Below, in pieces: positions 27,144 through 35,531 of a stretch of 64,000 nt of DNA. The stretch's first letter is position 1. Each line of letters opens with the position of its first letter. Both the position numbers and the translations under genes were made by a program. This stretch comes from Gillisella vitis (GTDB lineage Bacteria; Pseudomonadota; Alphaproteobacteria; Rhizobiales; Rhizobiaceae), in NCBI RefSeq assembly GCF_021559775.1, contig NZ_CP056047.1:620001-684000 (forward strand), written 5' to 3'. The notes under the pieces were generated by a model. The model saw only the letters and a list, made by a program, of their open reading frames with translations, did no database searches and was not told where the DNA came from.

Positions 27144-27981
27144 GCCCGCAGCTCATTCGCCGCAAAATCCGGTATCAGGCAGCACCAAGCCGTTGCTGCG
27201 GCTGTTGCGGCTGGCAAGCCGGGGTGTGTTGCTGGAGCCAGCCGGTCCCGGCGAAACCGCGCTGCTGCGGGCTCAGGATGGCGTGCTGCTGGGCCGCGTA
27301 CCCGATGCGCTGTTGCACAAGGCGCTGGCGGATGGTCTGGTTCGGCGCAAAGGCAATGCGCTCGCCGCGACTGGCGAGGCGGAAAGCTTCCTGAAACGGG
27401 CGATGGCCGAGCGGGAGGACGAAATCTTTACGGGCCAGCATGGGGAGAGGGCGACCGAGACCCTTGTGGAGCCGGATGGCAGCCGCTCTACCGTACGGCG
27501 CAATCTGGATGACCAGCCGTTTTCGACGGTGGTCCGGCTGCGGGACCGGACTGGCAAGCCCTATCTGCCACCGGAAGCGGTTGCCGCCGGGGAGCGGCTG
27601 GCGGCGGATTTCGAGCGCGGTCATTTACAGCCACGCATCACCGCATCCTTTGAGCCGCGCCTGGCGCAAAAGCACAAAGGCGCCCGGCCATCCGGGCCGG
27701 ATCTGACCGACAGCGCGCTTGCCGCACGGCTGCGGGTCGGTGAGGCACTGACGGCTTTGGGGCCGGAGTTGTCAGGCGTCGCTCTGGATATCTGCTGTTT
27801 TGCCAAGGGTCTTGAAGCCGTGGAGCGAGAGCGACAATGGCCGGCCCGCTCGGCCAAACTGATGTTGCGGACAGCACTTCTGGCGCTGGCTCGTCACTAT
27901 ACACCACCACCGGCAAGGACAGCGTCCGGCCTTCGCCATTGGGGGGAAAGCGATTATCGTCCGCCTATCTCAAGGCCTTAA
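27136..27981 (+). CDS. DUF6456 domain protein
   Basis: About 281 residues. The N-terminal third (KPLLRLLRLASRGVLLEP...LHKALADGLVRRKGNALAATG) resembles a winged-helix-like region. The C-terminal part (about 190-270, with ALAARLRVGEALTALGPELSGVALDICCFAKGLEAVERERQWP) matches DUF6456. Function unknown; the pairing with a DnaA-like HTH gene suggests DNA-related regulation, which is inference. The frame is open upstream to 27004, but ATG at 27136 with AAGGACGGG upstream overlaps the preceding stop by 8 bp, a coupling arrangement. Its stop codon lies in the loop of a repeat hairpin. Confidence 0.72.
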   Translation: MRKPAAHSPQNPVSGSTKPLLRLLRLASRGVLLEPAGPGETALLRAQDGVLLGRVPDALLHKALADGLVRRKGNALAATGEAESFLKRAMAEREDEIFTGQHGERATETLVEPDGSRSTVRRNLDDQPFSTVVRLRDRTGKPYLPPEAVAAGERLAADFERGHLQPRITASFEPRLAQKHKGARPSGPDLTDSALAARLRVGEALTALGPELSGVALDICCFAKGLEAVERERQWPARSAKLMLRTALLALARHYTPPPARTASGLRHWGESDYRPPISRP

Positions 27982-28039
27982 ACACTTGAGATAGCCGGAA
28001 TGTGTTCAAAGCCAGGATGCCTCAGCATCTCCATGGCTT
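27965..28039. repeat. Two-hairpin palindromic repeat overlapping a stop codon
   Basis: Hairpin 1 has perfect 10-bp arms CTATCTCAAG (27965-27974) and CTTGAGATAG (27985-27994) with the DUF6456 stop in its loop. Hairpin 2 (28009-28039) contains GGATGC-CTCA-GCATCT inside AAGCCA/TGGCTT arms. The same two-hairpin layout recurs at 50678-50749 and 54529-54601. It probably serves as a terminator between convergent genes. Confidence 0.65.
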
Positions 28040-28065
28040 ATCAAGCGGCTCCGCCACCGGGCTTA

Positions 28066-28734
28066 TTAAGCGGCTCCGCCGCCGGGCAGATCGAGTTGAT
28101 TGATGAACTGATCAGCGAAGTAGCTGAGGTTGCCATCATAGTTCGTCAATTGGGCCAGCAGATCTTCATCCGACATGTCGGTATCGCTGTCATCGCTGCT
28201 GTCAGTGGACGACGATGCGGTGGCGCTATCGGTGTCCTCTGTCGAGGAGGTCGATGACGTGGAGGTCTGCGTCGAGCTAGCGCCTGTTGAAGCGCCGGCG
28301 GACGGCACTGCGAACACTTGCGACAGGAGATCGTCTTCAACGGTGGCGGCATCCGTGCCCGATGTGCTGGCTGTGGTCGATTGCGACTCAGTGCTTGTCG
28401 AGTCCGAAGAACCGGCGGTGACTTCTGCGTCCTTGTCTTCGTCCGAAGTGGTGTCGCCGTTGGCCGCTGTTGCCGAGGTCAGCTGTGACAGCCATGCCTC
28501 GAACGACGTGGAGGGATCGGTCGATACGCTTTCGCTTGTATCGCTCTCATCCGTCTCCTCGGTGCTATCGCTACCGAAGAGCGCGTTGAGCAGTGTGTCA
28601 TCGCTACTGCTGCCGCTGCTGCTGCTGCCGCCCGACAGAGAATCGAACAGACCACCGCTGCCGCTGCTGGATTTTTGCTTTGATGAACTCGATGTATAGG
28701 TAGATTGTGATGCATTGCTGCTAGAAACTTGCAT
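28066..28734 (-). CDS. Low-complexity Ser/Thr/Asp-rich protein of unknown function
   Basis: 222 residues, not recognised. Ser, Thr and Asp make up a very large share of residues 1-195, with runs such as TSSSSKQKSSSGSGG and SSSSGSSSDD. Three short hydrophobic islands interrupt this: FDSLSG, TLLNALFGS (about 46-54), FEAWLSQLTSA (about 77-87) and DDLLSQVFAVP. The C-terminus (DEDLLAQLTNYDGNLSYFADQFINQLDLPGG) looks folded or amphipathic. No signal peptide is visible. It is acidic and probably disordered. GGAGAGG upstream of the ATG supports it as a real gene; the antisense open frame is its mirror. It could be a secreted or surface linker-type protein, but nothing proves this. Confidence 0.6.
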   Translation of the reverse strand: MQVSSSNASQSTYTSSSSKQKSSSGSGGLFDSLSGGSSSSGSSSDDTLLNALFGSDSTEETDESDTSESVSTDPSTSFEAWLSQLTSATAANGDTTSDEDKDAEVTAGSSDSTSTESQSTTASTSGTDAATVEDDLLSQVFAVPSAGASTGASSTQTSTSSTSSTEDTDSATASSSTDSSDDSDTDMSDEDLLAQLTNYDGNLSYFADQFINQLDLPGGGAA

Positions 28735-29507
28735 GGACCTCTCTCCGTGTGCGACCGTGCCATTCTGCGTCTGTCCTGAAACCGGGTCTGGTCGATGGCC
28801 GGTTACGCAACCACTGAAAATGCGACCGCCTCACTTTGGCCGGAGATAATTGCCGGCGCTGGGCGCATGATCGGTGAAGATATGATCAGTCAAGACTGGG
28901 AACGCCTGCTGCAAAAAGCCGTATCCTGGACCGGTGGCATTCCAAAATGCAGCGCAGCGGGCGTAGCCCTGTCGCATTCATGACGGCGTCATGCCGTGCA
29001 AGTGAATAGGTATAACTTATAACCTGTTGCCTTGCGCCAAGCTGATCATTCGCATCTCTGCATTGAGAAAATCTGCCTTGATTGAGAGCTTTCCTTAGGA
29101 GGCGTGGAAGCTGATTTTCCATAAAATACAATCGGAAACTGTGGAAGAGAGAAGCTCTGGGTTCAATTTCACAGGACGCGATGATTTAGCGTGGGCTCCC
29201 TCTCACCCTGCCTTCGCTTTGCTTGGGAAGGGCTCTCCCTTCTGGGCTCTGGCGCGATCGGCCCTTGATACGGGCCCTGTCCGACATGTTTGGGTTCGCC
29301 ATTTGTTGCCGAAGTTTAATCCTTGCGCTGATTGACACTTTTCGATCCCTCGGATTATCGGTACTTAACAGCACTTATAAGTTTATCGTCGTCCAGAACG
29401 GGATTTACATTTTTTAACGTTTTGGAAGATTTGGATAAAATCAGGTTGAGGCGTTTTGACCGGAGACAGAAATTCCAGCGGTTCACACTGCTGAAGGAAG
29501 GATCATA
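28735..29507. other. Long intergenic region without a supported gene
   Basis: About 770 bp between divergent genes. It contains the short palindrome CATGACG-G-CGTCATG at 28979-28993 and a T-rich, AT-rich stretch (29300-29450) that may carry the macAB promoter. Open frames of 60-80 codons on both strands have no ribosome sites or recognisable sequence. Confidence 0.45.
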
Positions 29508-30725
29508 GTGTCGCGTAAACTGTTCGCAGTCGTTGTCATCGTCGTTCTGGTGCTTGCCGCCGTTGGCTTCACTCTGTTCAAGCGTTCCGACGCCAATCCG
29601 ACCGATGGGCTGCTGCTGGCGGCGGTTAAGCGGGGGGATGTGGAGGAAACGGTGCTTGCCACCGGCATCTTCAAGCCGTCCCGGCTGGTTGCGGTGGGCG
29701 CCCAGGTTTCCGGTCGTATCACGGCCCTGCATGTGAAGGTTGGCGACACCATCAAGAAGGACAGCCTGGTCGCCGAGATCGACTCGGTCACCCAGGTCAA
29801 CGACCTGCGCACTTCAAAAGCCTCGCTGGCTGATATCAAGGCCCAGAAGGAAGAGGCCGAGGCGACCCTGGTCAGCGCCGAACTGGCGCTGGTGCGCCAG
29901 CAGAATCTGAGGGCCAGCAATTCCGGCACCCAGGCCGATCTTGAAAGCGCGGTTGCCACCCGCGACAAGACCAGGGCGCAGATCGACAGCCTTCAGGCGC
30001 AGATCGTCAAGGCTGAAGTCGCCGTGGAAACCTCCGAGGCCGATCTCGGCTATACCCGCATCACCGCGCCCATGGATGGCACGGTTCTGGCCGTGGTCAA
30101 CCAGCAGGGCCAGACCGTCAATGCCACGCAATCGGCACCCACCATCGTTATTCTGGGCGATCTGAACCAGATGATCGTGCGGGCGGAAATCTCCGAGGCC
30201 GATGTGGTCAATGTCAGGCCGGGGCAGGCGGTCTATTTCAACATTCTCGGCCAACCTTCCGTCCGCAACGAGTCGGTGCTGAAATCCATCGAGCCCGCGC
30301 CGGAATCGATCACCAGTGATAGCAGCGTCTCGACCTCGTCCAGTTCCAGCTCGTCCAGCAGTTCCTCCAGCACATCGTCCTCGGCCATCTATTATAACGG
30401 CATCCTGGACGTCGATAATTCTGATGGGCGGTTTCGCACCTATATGACGGCGGAAGTGCATGTCGTGCTTGGCGCGGCGAAGAATGTGCTGACGGTGCCG
30501 GCCTCGGCACTCGGCTCCGGCGTCAAGACCGGCAAGGCCAGTCTGCGGGTCGTGGGCGCCGATAATACGATTGTCACTCGACCGGTGGAAATCGGCCTGA
30601 ATGACGGGGTCAATGCCGAGGTGAAATCGGGCTTGAGCGAAGGGGAGAAGATCGTTATCGGCCAAGCCGATCCTTCCGCCAGATCGGCACCTGGGGGCTT
30701 TGGGCCGCCGCCCGGGGGGATGTGA
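29508..30725 (+). CDS. macA: MacA-like periplasmic adaptor of an ABC exporter (HlyD family)
   Basis: A 405-residue membrane-fusion protein. It has an N-terminal anchor (KLFAVVVIVVLVLAAVGFTLF), a lipoyl half-motif pair (GRITALHVKVGDTIKKDSLVAEID and YTRITAPMDGTVLAVVNQQGQTV), a coiled-coil hairpin between them (about 100-180), and a beta-barrel domain with AEISEADVVNVRPGQAVYF. A run of about 25 serines and threonines (about 268-293) is inserted before AIYYNGILDVDN, unusual for the family. It ends in the Gly/Pro-rich GGFGPPPGGM. The GTG start follows AGGAAGGA. The MacB-type gene starts 3 bp after its stop. Confidence 0.88.
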   Translation: MSRKLFAVVVIVVLVLAAVGFTLFKRSDANPTDGLLLAAVKRGDVEETVLATGIFKPSRLVAVGAQVSGRITALHVKVGDTIKKDSLVAEIDSVTQVNDLRTSKASLADIKAQKEEAEATLVSAELALVRQQNLRASNSGTQADLESAVATRDKTRAQIDSLQAQIVKAEVAVETSEADLGYTRITAPMDGTVLAVVNQQGQTVNATQSAPTIVILGDLNQMIVRAEISEADVVNVRPGQAVYFNILGQPSVRNESVLKSIEPAPESITSDSSVSTSSSSSSSSSSSSTSSSAIYYNGILDVDNSDGRFRTYMTAEVHVVLGAAKNVLTVPASALGSGVKTGKASLRVVGADNTIVTRPVEIGLNDGVNAEVKSGLSEGEKIVIGQADPSARSAPGGFGPPPGGM

Positions 30726-30728
30726 TTC

Positions 30729-32672
30729 ATGGCCCTGCTTGAGCTGAAGAATCTCACCCGTATCTATCGCTCCGGGGAGGAGGATGTCGCCGTCCTCAAG
30801 AGTGTCAATCTCAGCATCAATCGCGGCGAAATGGTCTCGATCATCGGGCCATCAGGGTCGGGAAAATCGACGCTGATGAATATTCTCGGCCTGCTCGACC
30901 GGCCGAGTAGCGGCACGTATGAGATCGATGGCAAGCGTACCGACCAGTTGGACAGCGACGCGCTGTCGGCGCTTCGGCGTGAGCATTTCGGCTTCATCTT
31001 CCAGCGCTATAACCTGCTCTCGGATCTGACGGCGCTTGGCAATGTGGAAGTGCCAGCGATCTATGCCGGGATTTCGCCTTCGGACCGCCGCAGCCGGGCG
31101 ACCAAAATCCTGCAAAGGCTGGGCATGGGCGAACGGCTGCGTCACCGGCCGGGGCAATTGTCCGGCGGTCAGCAGCAGCGTGTGTCCATCGCCCGCGCGC
31201 TGATCAATGGCGGCGAGGTGATCCTGGCCGATGAACCGACCGGCGCGCTCGACAAGCATAGCGGCGAGGAAGTGCTGCGCATTCTCGACGAATTGCACGC
31301 TGAGGGCCGCACCATCATCATCGTCACCCACGATCCGGGCGTTGCTGCGCGCGCGGAACGCGTGATCGAGATTGCCGATGGTGAGATCATTGCCGACCGC
31401 CGCCAGGACAAGCCGGTGCTGGTGCGTGAAAATACCCTGCCATCCACGGCCAGGCCGCATCGTTTCCCCGGTCTCGACCGGCTGGGCGAAGCCTTCATGA
31501 TGGCGGTCAGGGCGCTTGCCTCGCATCGGCTGCGCACTTTCCTGACCATGCTGGGGATTATCATCGGCATCGCCTCGGTGGTGTCAGTGGTGGCGCTTGG
31601 GGCTGGCACCCAGCAGAAAGTGCTCTCCAACATCAACGGGCTCGGCACCAATACGCTGGAGATTTTCCCCGGCAAAGGGTTTGGAGATACCCGTTCAGGA
31701 AAGATCACCACGCTGAAGGTCGGGGATGCCGATGCGCTGGCCCGGCTCTCCTATGTTTCTGCCGTAACCCCGACCGTTTCTACCTCAGGCACGGTGCGCT
31801 ATGGCGCCACCGTCGCCAATGTGCTGGTCAACGGCGTCGGCGATCAGTATTTCACCGCCAAGGGTTCCAAGCTGCTGGCCGGGCGGCTGTTCGACCATGC
31901 AAGTGTCGTCGCCATGACCCAGGAGGCGGTGATCGACCAGAATGCCGCAAAGGCGCTGTTTGGCGACGATTCGGCCAGGGCGCTTGGCCATACGGTGTTC
32001 CTGACCGATGTGCCGGTGCGGATCGTCGGTGTCATCGAGGCCCAGCAAGGCGGCTTCGGTTCGAACTCCAATCTACAGGCCTATCTGCCCTATAGCAGTG
32101 TCCAGGCCCGGTTCCTTGGCGATCTGTCGCTGCGCAGCATTACCGTCAGGTTGGACGACAGCGTCGATAGTTCCGTGGCCGAAAGCGCCGTTACCACCTT
32201 TCTCGCTGGCCGCCACGGCGAACAAGACTTCTTCATCCTCAACACCGACGACATCCGCAAGACCATTGTCAGCACTGCTCAGACCCTGACGTTGCTGGTG
32301 GCGGCGATTGCAGTGATCTCGCTGATCGTCGGCGGCATTGGGGTGATGAATATCATGCTGGTTTCGGTGTCCGAACGGGTCAGCGAGATCGGCGTGCGCA
32401 TGGCGGTCGGGGCGCGTCGCCAGGATATTCTCCAGCAATTCCTGATCGAGGCCGTGCTGGTCTGCCTGATCGGCGGCGGCCTCGGTCTTGGTTTTGCGCT
32501 GTCGATCGGCTTTCTCTTTAGCCTGCTGGTCAAGGATTTCCAGCTGGTCTATTCCACCACCTCCATGGTGGCAGCCTTCAGCTGCTCGTGCCTGATCGGC
32601 CTCGTTTTCGGCTTCATGCCCGCCCGCAATGCGTCAAGGCTCGATCCGGTGGCGGCACTGTCAAAGGATTGA
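30729..32672 (+). CDS. macB: MacB-like ABC exporter, fused ATPase and permease
   Basis: A 647-residue fusion of an ABC ATPase (residues 1 to about 235) and a MacB/FtsX permease. The ATPase has Walker A GPSGSGKS at 40-47, the signature LSGGQQQR and Walker B VILADEPTGALD. The permease has one N-terminal helix, a large periplasmic domain (about 300-510) and three C-terminal helices with SERVSEIGVRMAVGARRQDILQQF. With the adaptor encoded just upstream it would form a mechanotransmission exporter that needs a TolC-type outer-membrane channel, not encoded nearby. Substrates of the family are macrolides, peptides or lipoproteins; the one here is unknown. Confidence 0.9.
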   Translation: MALLELKNLTRIYRSGEEDVAVLKSVNLSINRGEMVSIIGPSGSGKSTLMNILGLLDRPSSGTYEIDGKRTDQLDSDALSALRREHFGFIFQRYNLLSDLTALGNVEVPAIYAGISPSDRRSRATKILQRLGMGERLRHRPGQLSGGQQQRVSIARALINGGEVILADEPTGALDKHSGEEVLRILDELHAEGRTIIIVTHDPGVAARAERVIEIADGEIIADRRQDKPVLVRENTLPSTARPHRFPGLDRLGEAFMMAVRALASHRLRTFLTMLGIIIGIASVVSVVALGAGTQQKVLSNINGLGTNTLEIFPGKGFGDTRSGKITTLKVGDADALARLSYVSAVTPTVSTSGTVRYGATVANVLVNGVGDQYFTAKGSKLLAGRLFDHASVVAMTQEAVIDQNAAKALFGDDSARALGHTVFLTDVPVRIVGVIEAQQGGFGSNSNLQAYLPYSSVQARFLGDLSLRSITVRLDDSVDSSVAESAVTTFLAGRHGEQDFFILNTDDIRKTIVSTAQTLTLLVAAIAVISLIVGGIGVMNIMLVSVSERVSEIGVRMAVGARRQDILQQFLIEAVLVCLIGGGLGLGFALSIGFLFSLLVKDFQLVYSTTSMVAAFSCSCLIGLVFGFMPARNASRLDPVAALSKD

Positions 32673-32684
32673 GAAGACGGATTG

Positions 32685-32716
32685 AGAAGGCGGGGCAAAA
32701 GAAAAGCTCCGCCTTC
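32685..32716. terminator. Hairpin between macB and the CocE-type gene
   Basis: AGAAGGCGGGGC (32685-32696) pairs with GCTCCGCCTTCT (32705 or 32706-32716) across an A-rich loop, with one G-T pair. It lies 13 bp after the macB stop between convergent genes, so it may serve both, though no long T-tract follows. Confidence 0.5.
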
Positions 32717-32769
32717 TTGCCGGACCGGCTGGCGGGCCGTCCTGCTACTCTTCGTGCTGCTATTTTTGG

Positions 32770-34482
32770 TCACGCTCCGGGAATGTAGGGAACGAGCAGT
32801 TTCGAGCCGTAGTCTCCACCAAAGTGGATGATATGGCGGCCCTTGTTGAGGGTTGGAATAGGCGGCAATTGCGGGAATTCCGGCCTGATTAGCAGATCGG
32901 TTCCGGTCATCACCAGTTCCAGTGTTTCGCCCGGTTGCCAGCGGATGCCGTAAGGCCAGAAGCCGATTTCGACGGGCACGATCTCCCCCGGTTTCAGCTT
33001 GCCCGGGCTATCATAAGGCAGGAACGGCTCAAGTTCGGTCGAACGTTCGGGGTCCGTGGCCCGCAGCGAGACGCGCAGGCGGCCATTGGGGCCGACATGG
33101 GTGCGGTCCGTCACCACGTGGCATCCCTGAACAATGCCATTCTTGTCGCGCTTCCTGACGAAGGCAAACAGGTCCATGTCGTCATTGCCCTCGGCTTCCA
33201 CCCAGAGCTTCAGGTTGAAGAAACCGGTGAGCTCGGTCAGTTCGTCGAAGGTGATGGAGAAGGCCACGCCTTCCTTGTCCGCGACATCGTAGGAAAGGCT
33301 GGCGGCCTCAGCCTGGCTTTCGTGGGTCAAAACAGGTTTGCCGTCCTTCAGCCCAAGGTGAAGCGCTTTGGTGACCTGACGCGCGAGCGGGAAGGCGGCC
33401 TCGCTGCGGTTGACGGTATCGCGGTTGCCCGGGTCCATCACAGACAGGCGGACGCGCGGCGTGGCCTCCCAGCCATTATCGATATCTTTCAGGAAGCGAT
33501 CAAAGAAGCGGCGCAGATCATCAACATTCTCAGGGTTGAAATAATCAGTCCATTCATGGGTATTGTTGACCCGCAACCATTTTTCCGTCGATGAAATGGA
33601 TGACCAGCCGCGAAATGTGCCGCCCGTGTGCAGGAGATTGGTCCAGGAAGCCACCACATAGGCGGGAACATCAATGTTTTCGAGGCCAGAGATCTTGGTT
33701 TTCCAATAGTCGTCAAGCAGCGGATGGGTTGCCGTCATGGCAGGAATGTCTTCCACCAGACCGTGACCGCATAGCCGTCCGAATATGCCTTCCGAGAAAA
33801 TAAATTCAGGAATGCCACCTCGGCAACCGGTATCGCGGTAGATATCGGATGCCCCCTCCCAGGGAGCAATGGCGGCCAGATGCGGGGGGCGCAGGGCGGC
33901 GACAAACCATTGCGACATCGCCAGCATGGAATTGCCTGTCAGGCCGATCTTACCGTTGGACCAGGATTGCTGCCCAGCCCATTCGATCAGATCGTACTCG
34001 TCTTCCGGCTCCTGGCGTCCCCAGGCATGGATGTCGCCCTCGGAATTACCGGCGCCGCGGCTGTCCGGCGCGATGATCACATAGCCATGCGCCACCCAAT
34101 AGGCGGGTGTCGGGGCTTCGAACTTATTGAGTCCATCCTCCCAGTCAACGGGCACATCCATGCGCGTCGGATGCCCGAAGAGATCGTTGTTAAGGGCGCC
34201 GCCGCGTTTGCCATAAGGACTCCAGCCGATAATGGCCGGATACTGGCCTTCTTCGACCGGACGATACAGATCCGCCCGGATCGTCACGCCGTCGCGCAGC
34301 GTCACGGCCACATCCCGTTCCACCAGCACATCCGACTTCAGCGGCATGCCGCCTTCGCGGTGGGTACTGCCCTTTTTGAGAAGGAAGCTGCGCTCATCCA
34401 CCCGATAATTGGCGGAGTTCTCATCGACCACCGCTTTTCTGAAGATAACGTCGATACCGTCTAAATTTTTGATAATATTCAT
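32770..34482 (-). CDS. CocE/NonD family hydrolase
   Basis: About 570 residues. The alpha/beta-hydrolase part has RDGVTIRADLYRPVEEGQYPAIIGWSPYGKR, the oxyanion-type segment VIIAPDSRGAGNSEG and the nucleophile region GLTGNSMLAMSQW (about 200-212, Ser in GNSM). The C-terminal jelly-roll domain (about 360-560, GRLRVSLRATDPER) is typical of X-Pro dipeptidyl-peptidase/CocE proteins. They hydrolyse esters or acyl-peptide bonds; the substrate cannot be deduced. GGAGG 7 nt before the ATG at 34482 fixes the start. A TetR-type gene is divergent from it, so it may be the regulated gene. Confidence 0.85.
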   Translation of the reverse strand: MNIIKNLDGIDVIFRKAVVDENSANYRVDERSFLLKKGSTHREGGMPLKSDVLVERDVAVTLRDGVTIRADLYRPVEEGQYPAIIGWSPYGKRGGALNNDLFGHPTRMDVPVDWEDGLNKFEAPTPAYWVAHGYVIIAPDSRGAGNSEGDIHAWGRQEPEDEYDLIEWAGQQSWSNGKIGLTGNSMLAMSQWFVAALRPPHLAAIAPWEGASDIYRDTGCRGGIPEFIFSEGIFGRLCGHGLVEDIPAMTATHPLLDDYWKTKISGLENIDVPAYVVASWTNLLHTGGTFRGWSSISSTEKWLRVNNTHEWTDYFNPENVDDLRRFFDRFLKDIDNGWEATPRVRLSVMDPGNRDTVNRSEAAFPLARQVTKALHLGLKDGKPVLTHESQAEAASLSYDVADKEGVAFSITFDELTELTGFFNLKLWVEAEGNDDMDLFAFVRKRDKNGIVQGCHVVTDRTHVGPNGRLRVSLRATDPERSTELEPFLPYDSPGKLKPGEIVPVEIGFWPYGIRWQPGETLELVMTGTDLLIRPEFPQLPPIPTLNKGRHIIHFGGDYGSKLLVPYIPGA

Positions 34483-34763
34483 AATTTTCCTCCATATGGT
34501 GCCGGTCTTCCTGCTGCTGACCCCCATTGCTGGCCCGATTTTCGGGCAATGAAAAGCCATGGCTTCAGGGTCCGGCCTCCTCCCAGTGACCGCCATGTCA
34601 TGTCCTGCATCGTGCTGATCTGCTCACGACATGAAACACCCAAACGTTACGCCATTTGCCTAATAATGCAACGGGTGTTTAATTTTTTATTGGCAATCAT
34701 CATTGACGCCCTGTTCGGTCACGGGGCAAAAGATCAACCAACGGCATCATCGATAAAGCAGAG
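34483..34763. promoter_or_regulatory. Divergent promoter region of the hydrolase and TetR genes
   Basis: 281 bp between the two divergent starts. AAACACCC at 34634-34641 and GGGTGTTT at 34673-34680 form a wide inverted repeat with a 31-nt spacer containing TTACGCC and GCAACGG. It is followed by an AT-rich stretch. It is a candidate operator for the neighbouring TetR protein, by position only. Confidence 0.4.
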
Positions 34764-35471
34764 ATGACCATGAGCGACGAACAACCCGCCAAGATAAAGC
34801 CGACCCGGGTCGGCAGGCCCCGGTTGGGAGCGGAGGTTGGCCGCGAGGCAATTCTCTTGAAAGCCATTCATGCTTTTGGCCGCCAGGGCTTTGACGGGGT
34901 GAATTTGCGGGAACTGGCAAGGCAGGTCGGGGTCAATATTGCGCTGGCAAATTATCACTTCGGCTCAAAAGCCGCCCTATGGGAGGCATGCCTCGAACGC
35001 ATGAAGTTGAGCGCTGAGCCCTGCATCAGCACCTTGCAGGCCATTTCGGCGGCCCCTTTGGCCTATTCTCAGAGAATGGCGGATTTCTATGCTGCCTTCA
35101 TCCGTTTCAATGCCGACCTGCCGGATTATGGCCTGTTCATTCTCCAGGAGATGGTTCAGGAAGGCCCGCGTCAGGAACAGGTGAAAGTCTCGCTGATCGA
35201 TCCTTTCCACGATGCGACGGTGCCGCTGCTCTTGGAAGGAATGGACCTGGGACTGGTCCACCGGCAGGATGCATCCCTGCTGTTTTTCACCCATTCCATC
35301 ACCATTTCGCACGTTCTGGCAGGTCAGGGTACAATGGCATTCTTCCTCCAACCTGAGGACCGCAGGGAACAGACGTTGAAAGATATTCTGGCAATGATCA
35401 TCCGTTCCGCAGTCGGCGTACTGCCGGCCGAATTCGAACTGGCAATCGCATCGGCCGGTGCTGTTGCGTAG
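34764..35471 (+). CDS. TetR family transcriptional regulator
   Basis: A 235-residue regulator. The N-terminal HTH (about 30-75) reads AIHAFGRQGFDGVNLRELARQVGVNIALANYHFGSKAALW, the TetR signature. The rest is a helical ligand-binding domain with a C-terminal DUF1956/CecR-like segment including a long helix ending in ILAMIIRSAVG. An alternative ATG six bases downstream (34770) is also possible. It is divergent from the CocE/NonD hydrolase gene and probably represses it and itself. Confidence 0.87.
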   Translation: MTMSDEQPAKIKPTRVGRPRLGAEVGREAILLKAIHAFGRQGFDGVNLRELARQVGVNIALANYHFGSKAALWEACLERMKLSAEPCISTLQAISAAPLAYSQRMADFYAAFIRFNADLPDYGLFILQEMVQEGPRQEQVKVSLIDPFHDATVPLLLEGMDLGLVHRQDASLLFFTHSITISHVLAGQGTMAFFLQPEDRREQTLKDILAMIIRSAVGVLPAEFELAIASAGAVA

Positions 35472-35531
35472 AGCACATCTCATAGGACCGTTGAGTTGAA
35501 GTGGGGGCGGTAGCAGCAGATACGGTCCGGA

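Noticed and set aside
28175..28699. Plus-strand Ser/Val-rich open frame opposite the Ser/Thr/Asp-rich gene
   Set aside because: The minus-strand frame has the ribosome site and a plausible C-terminal fold; the plus-strand frame is its complement and has no ribosome site.
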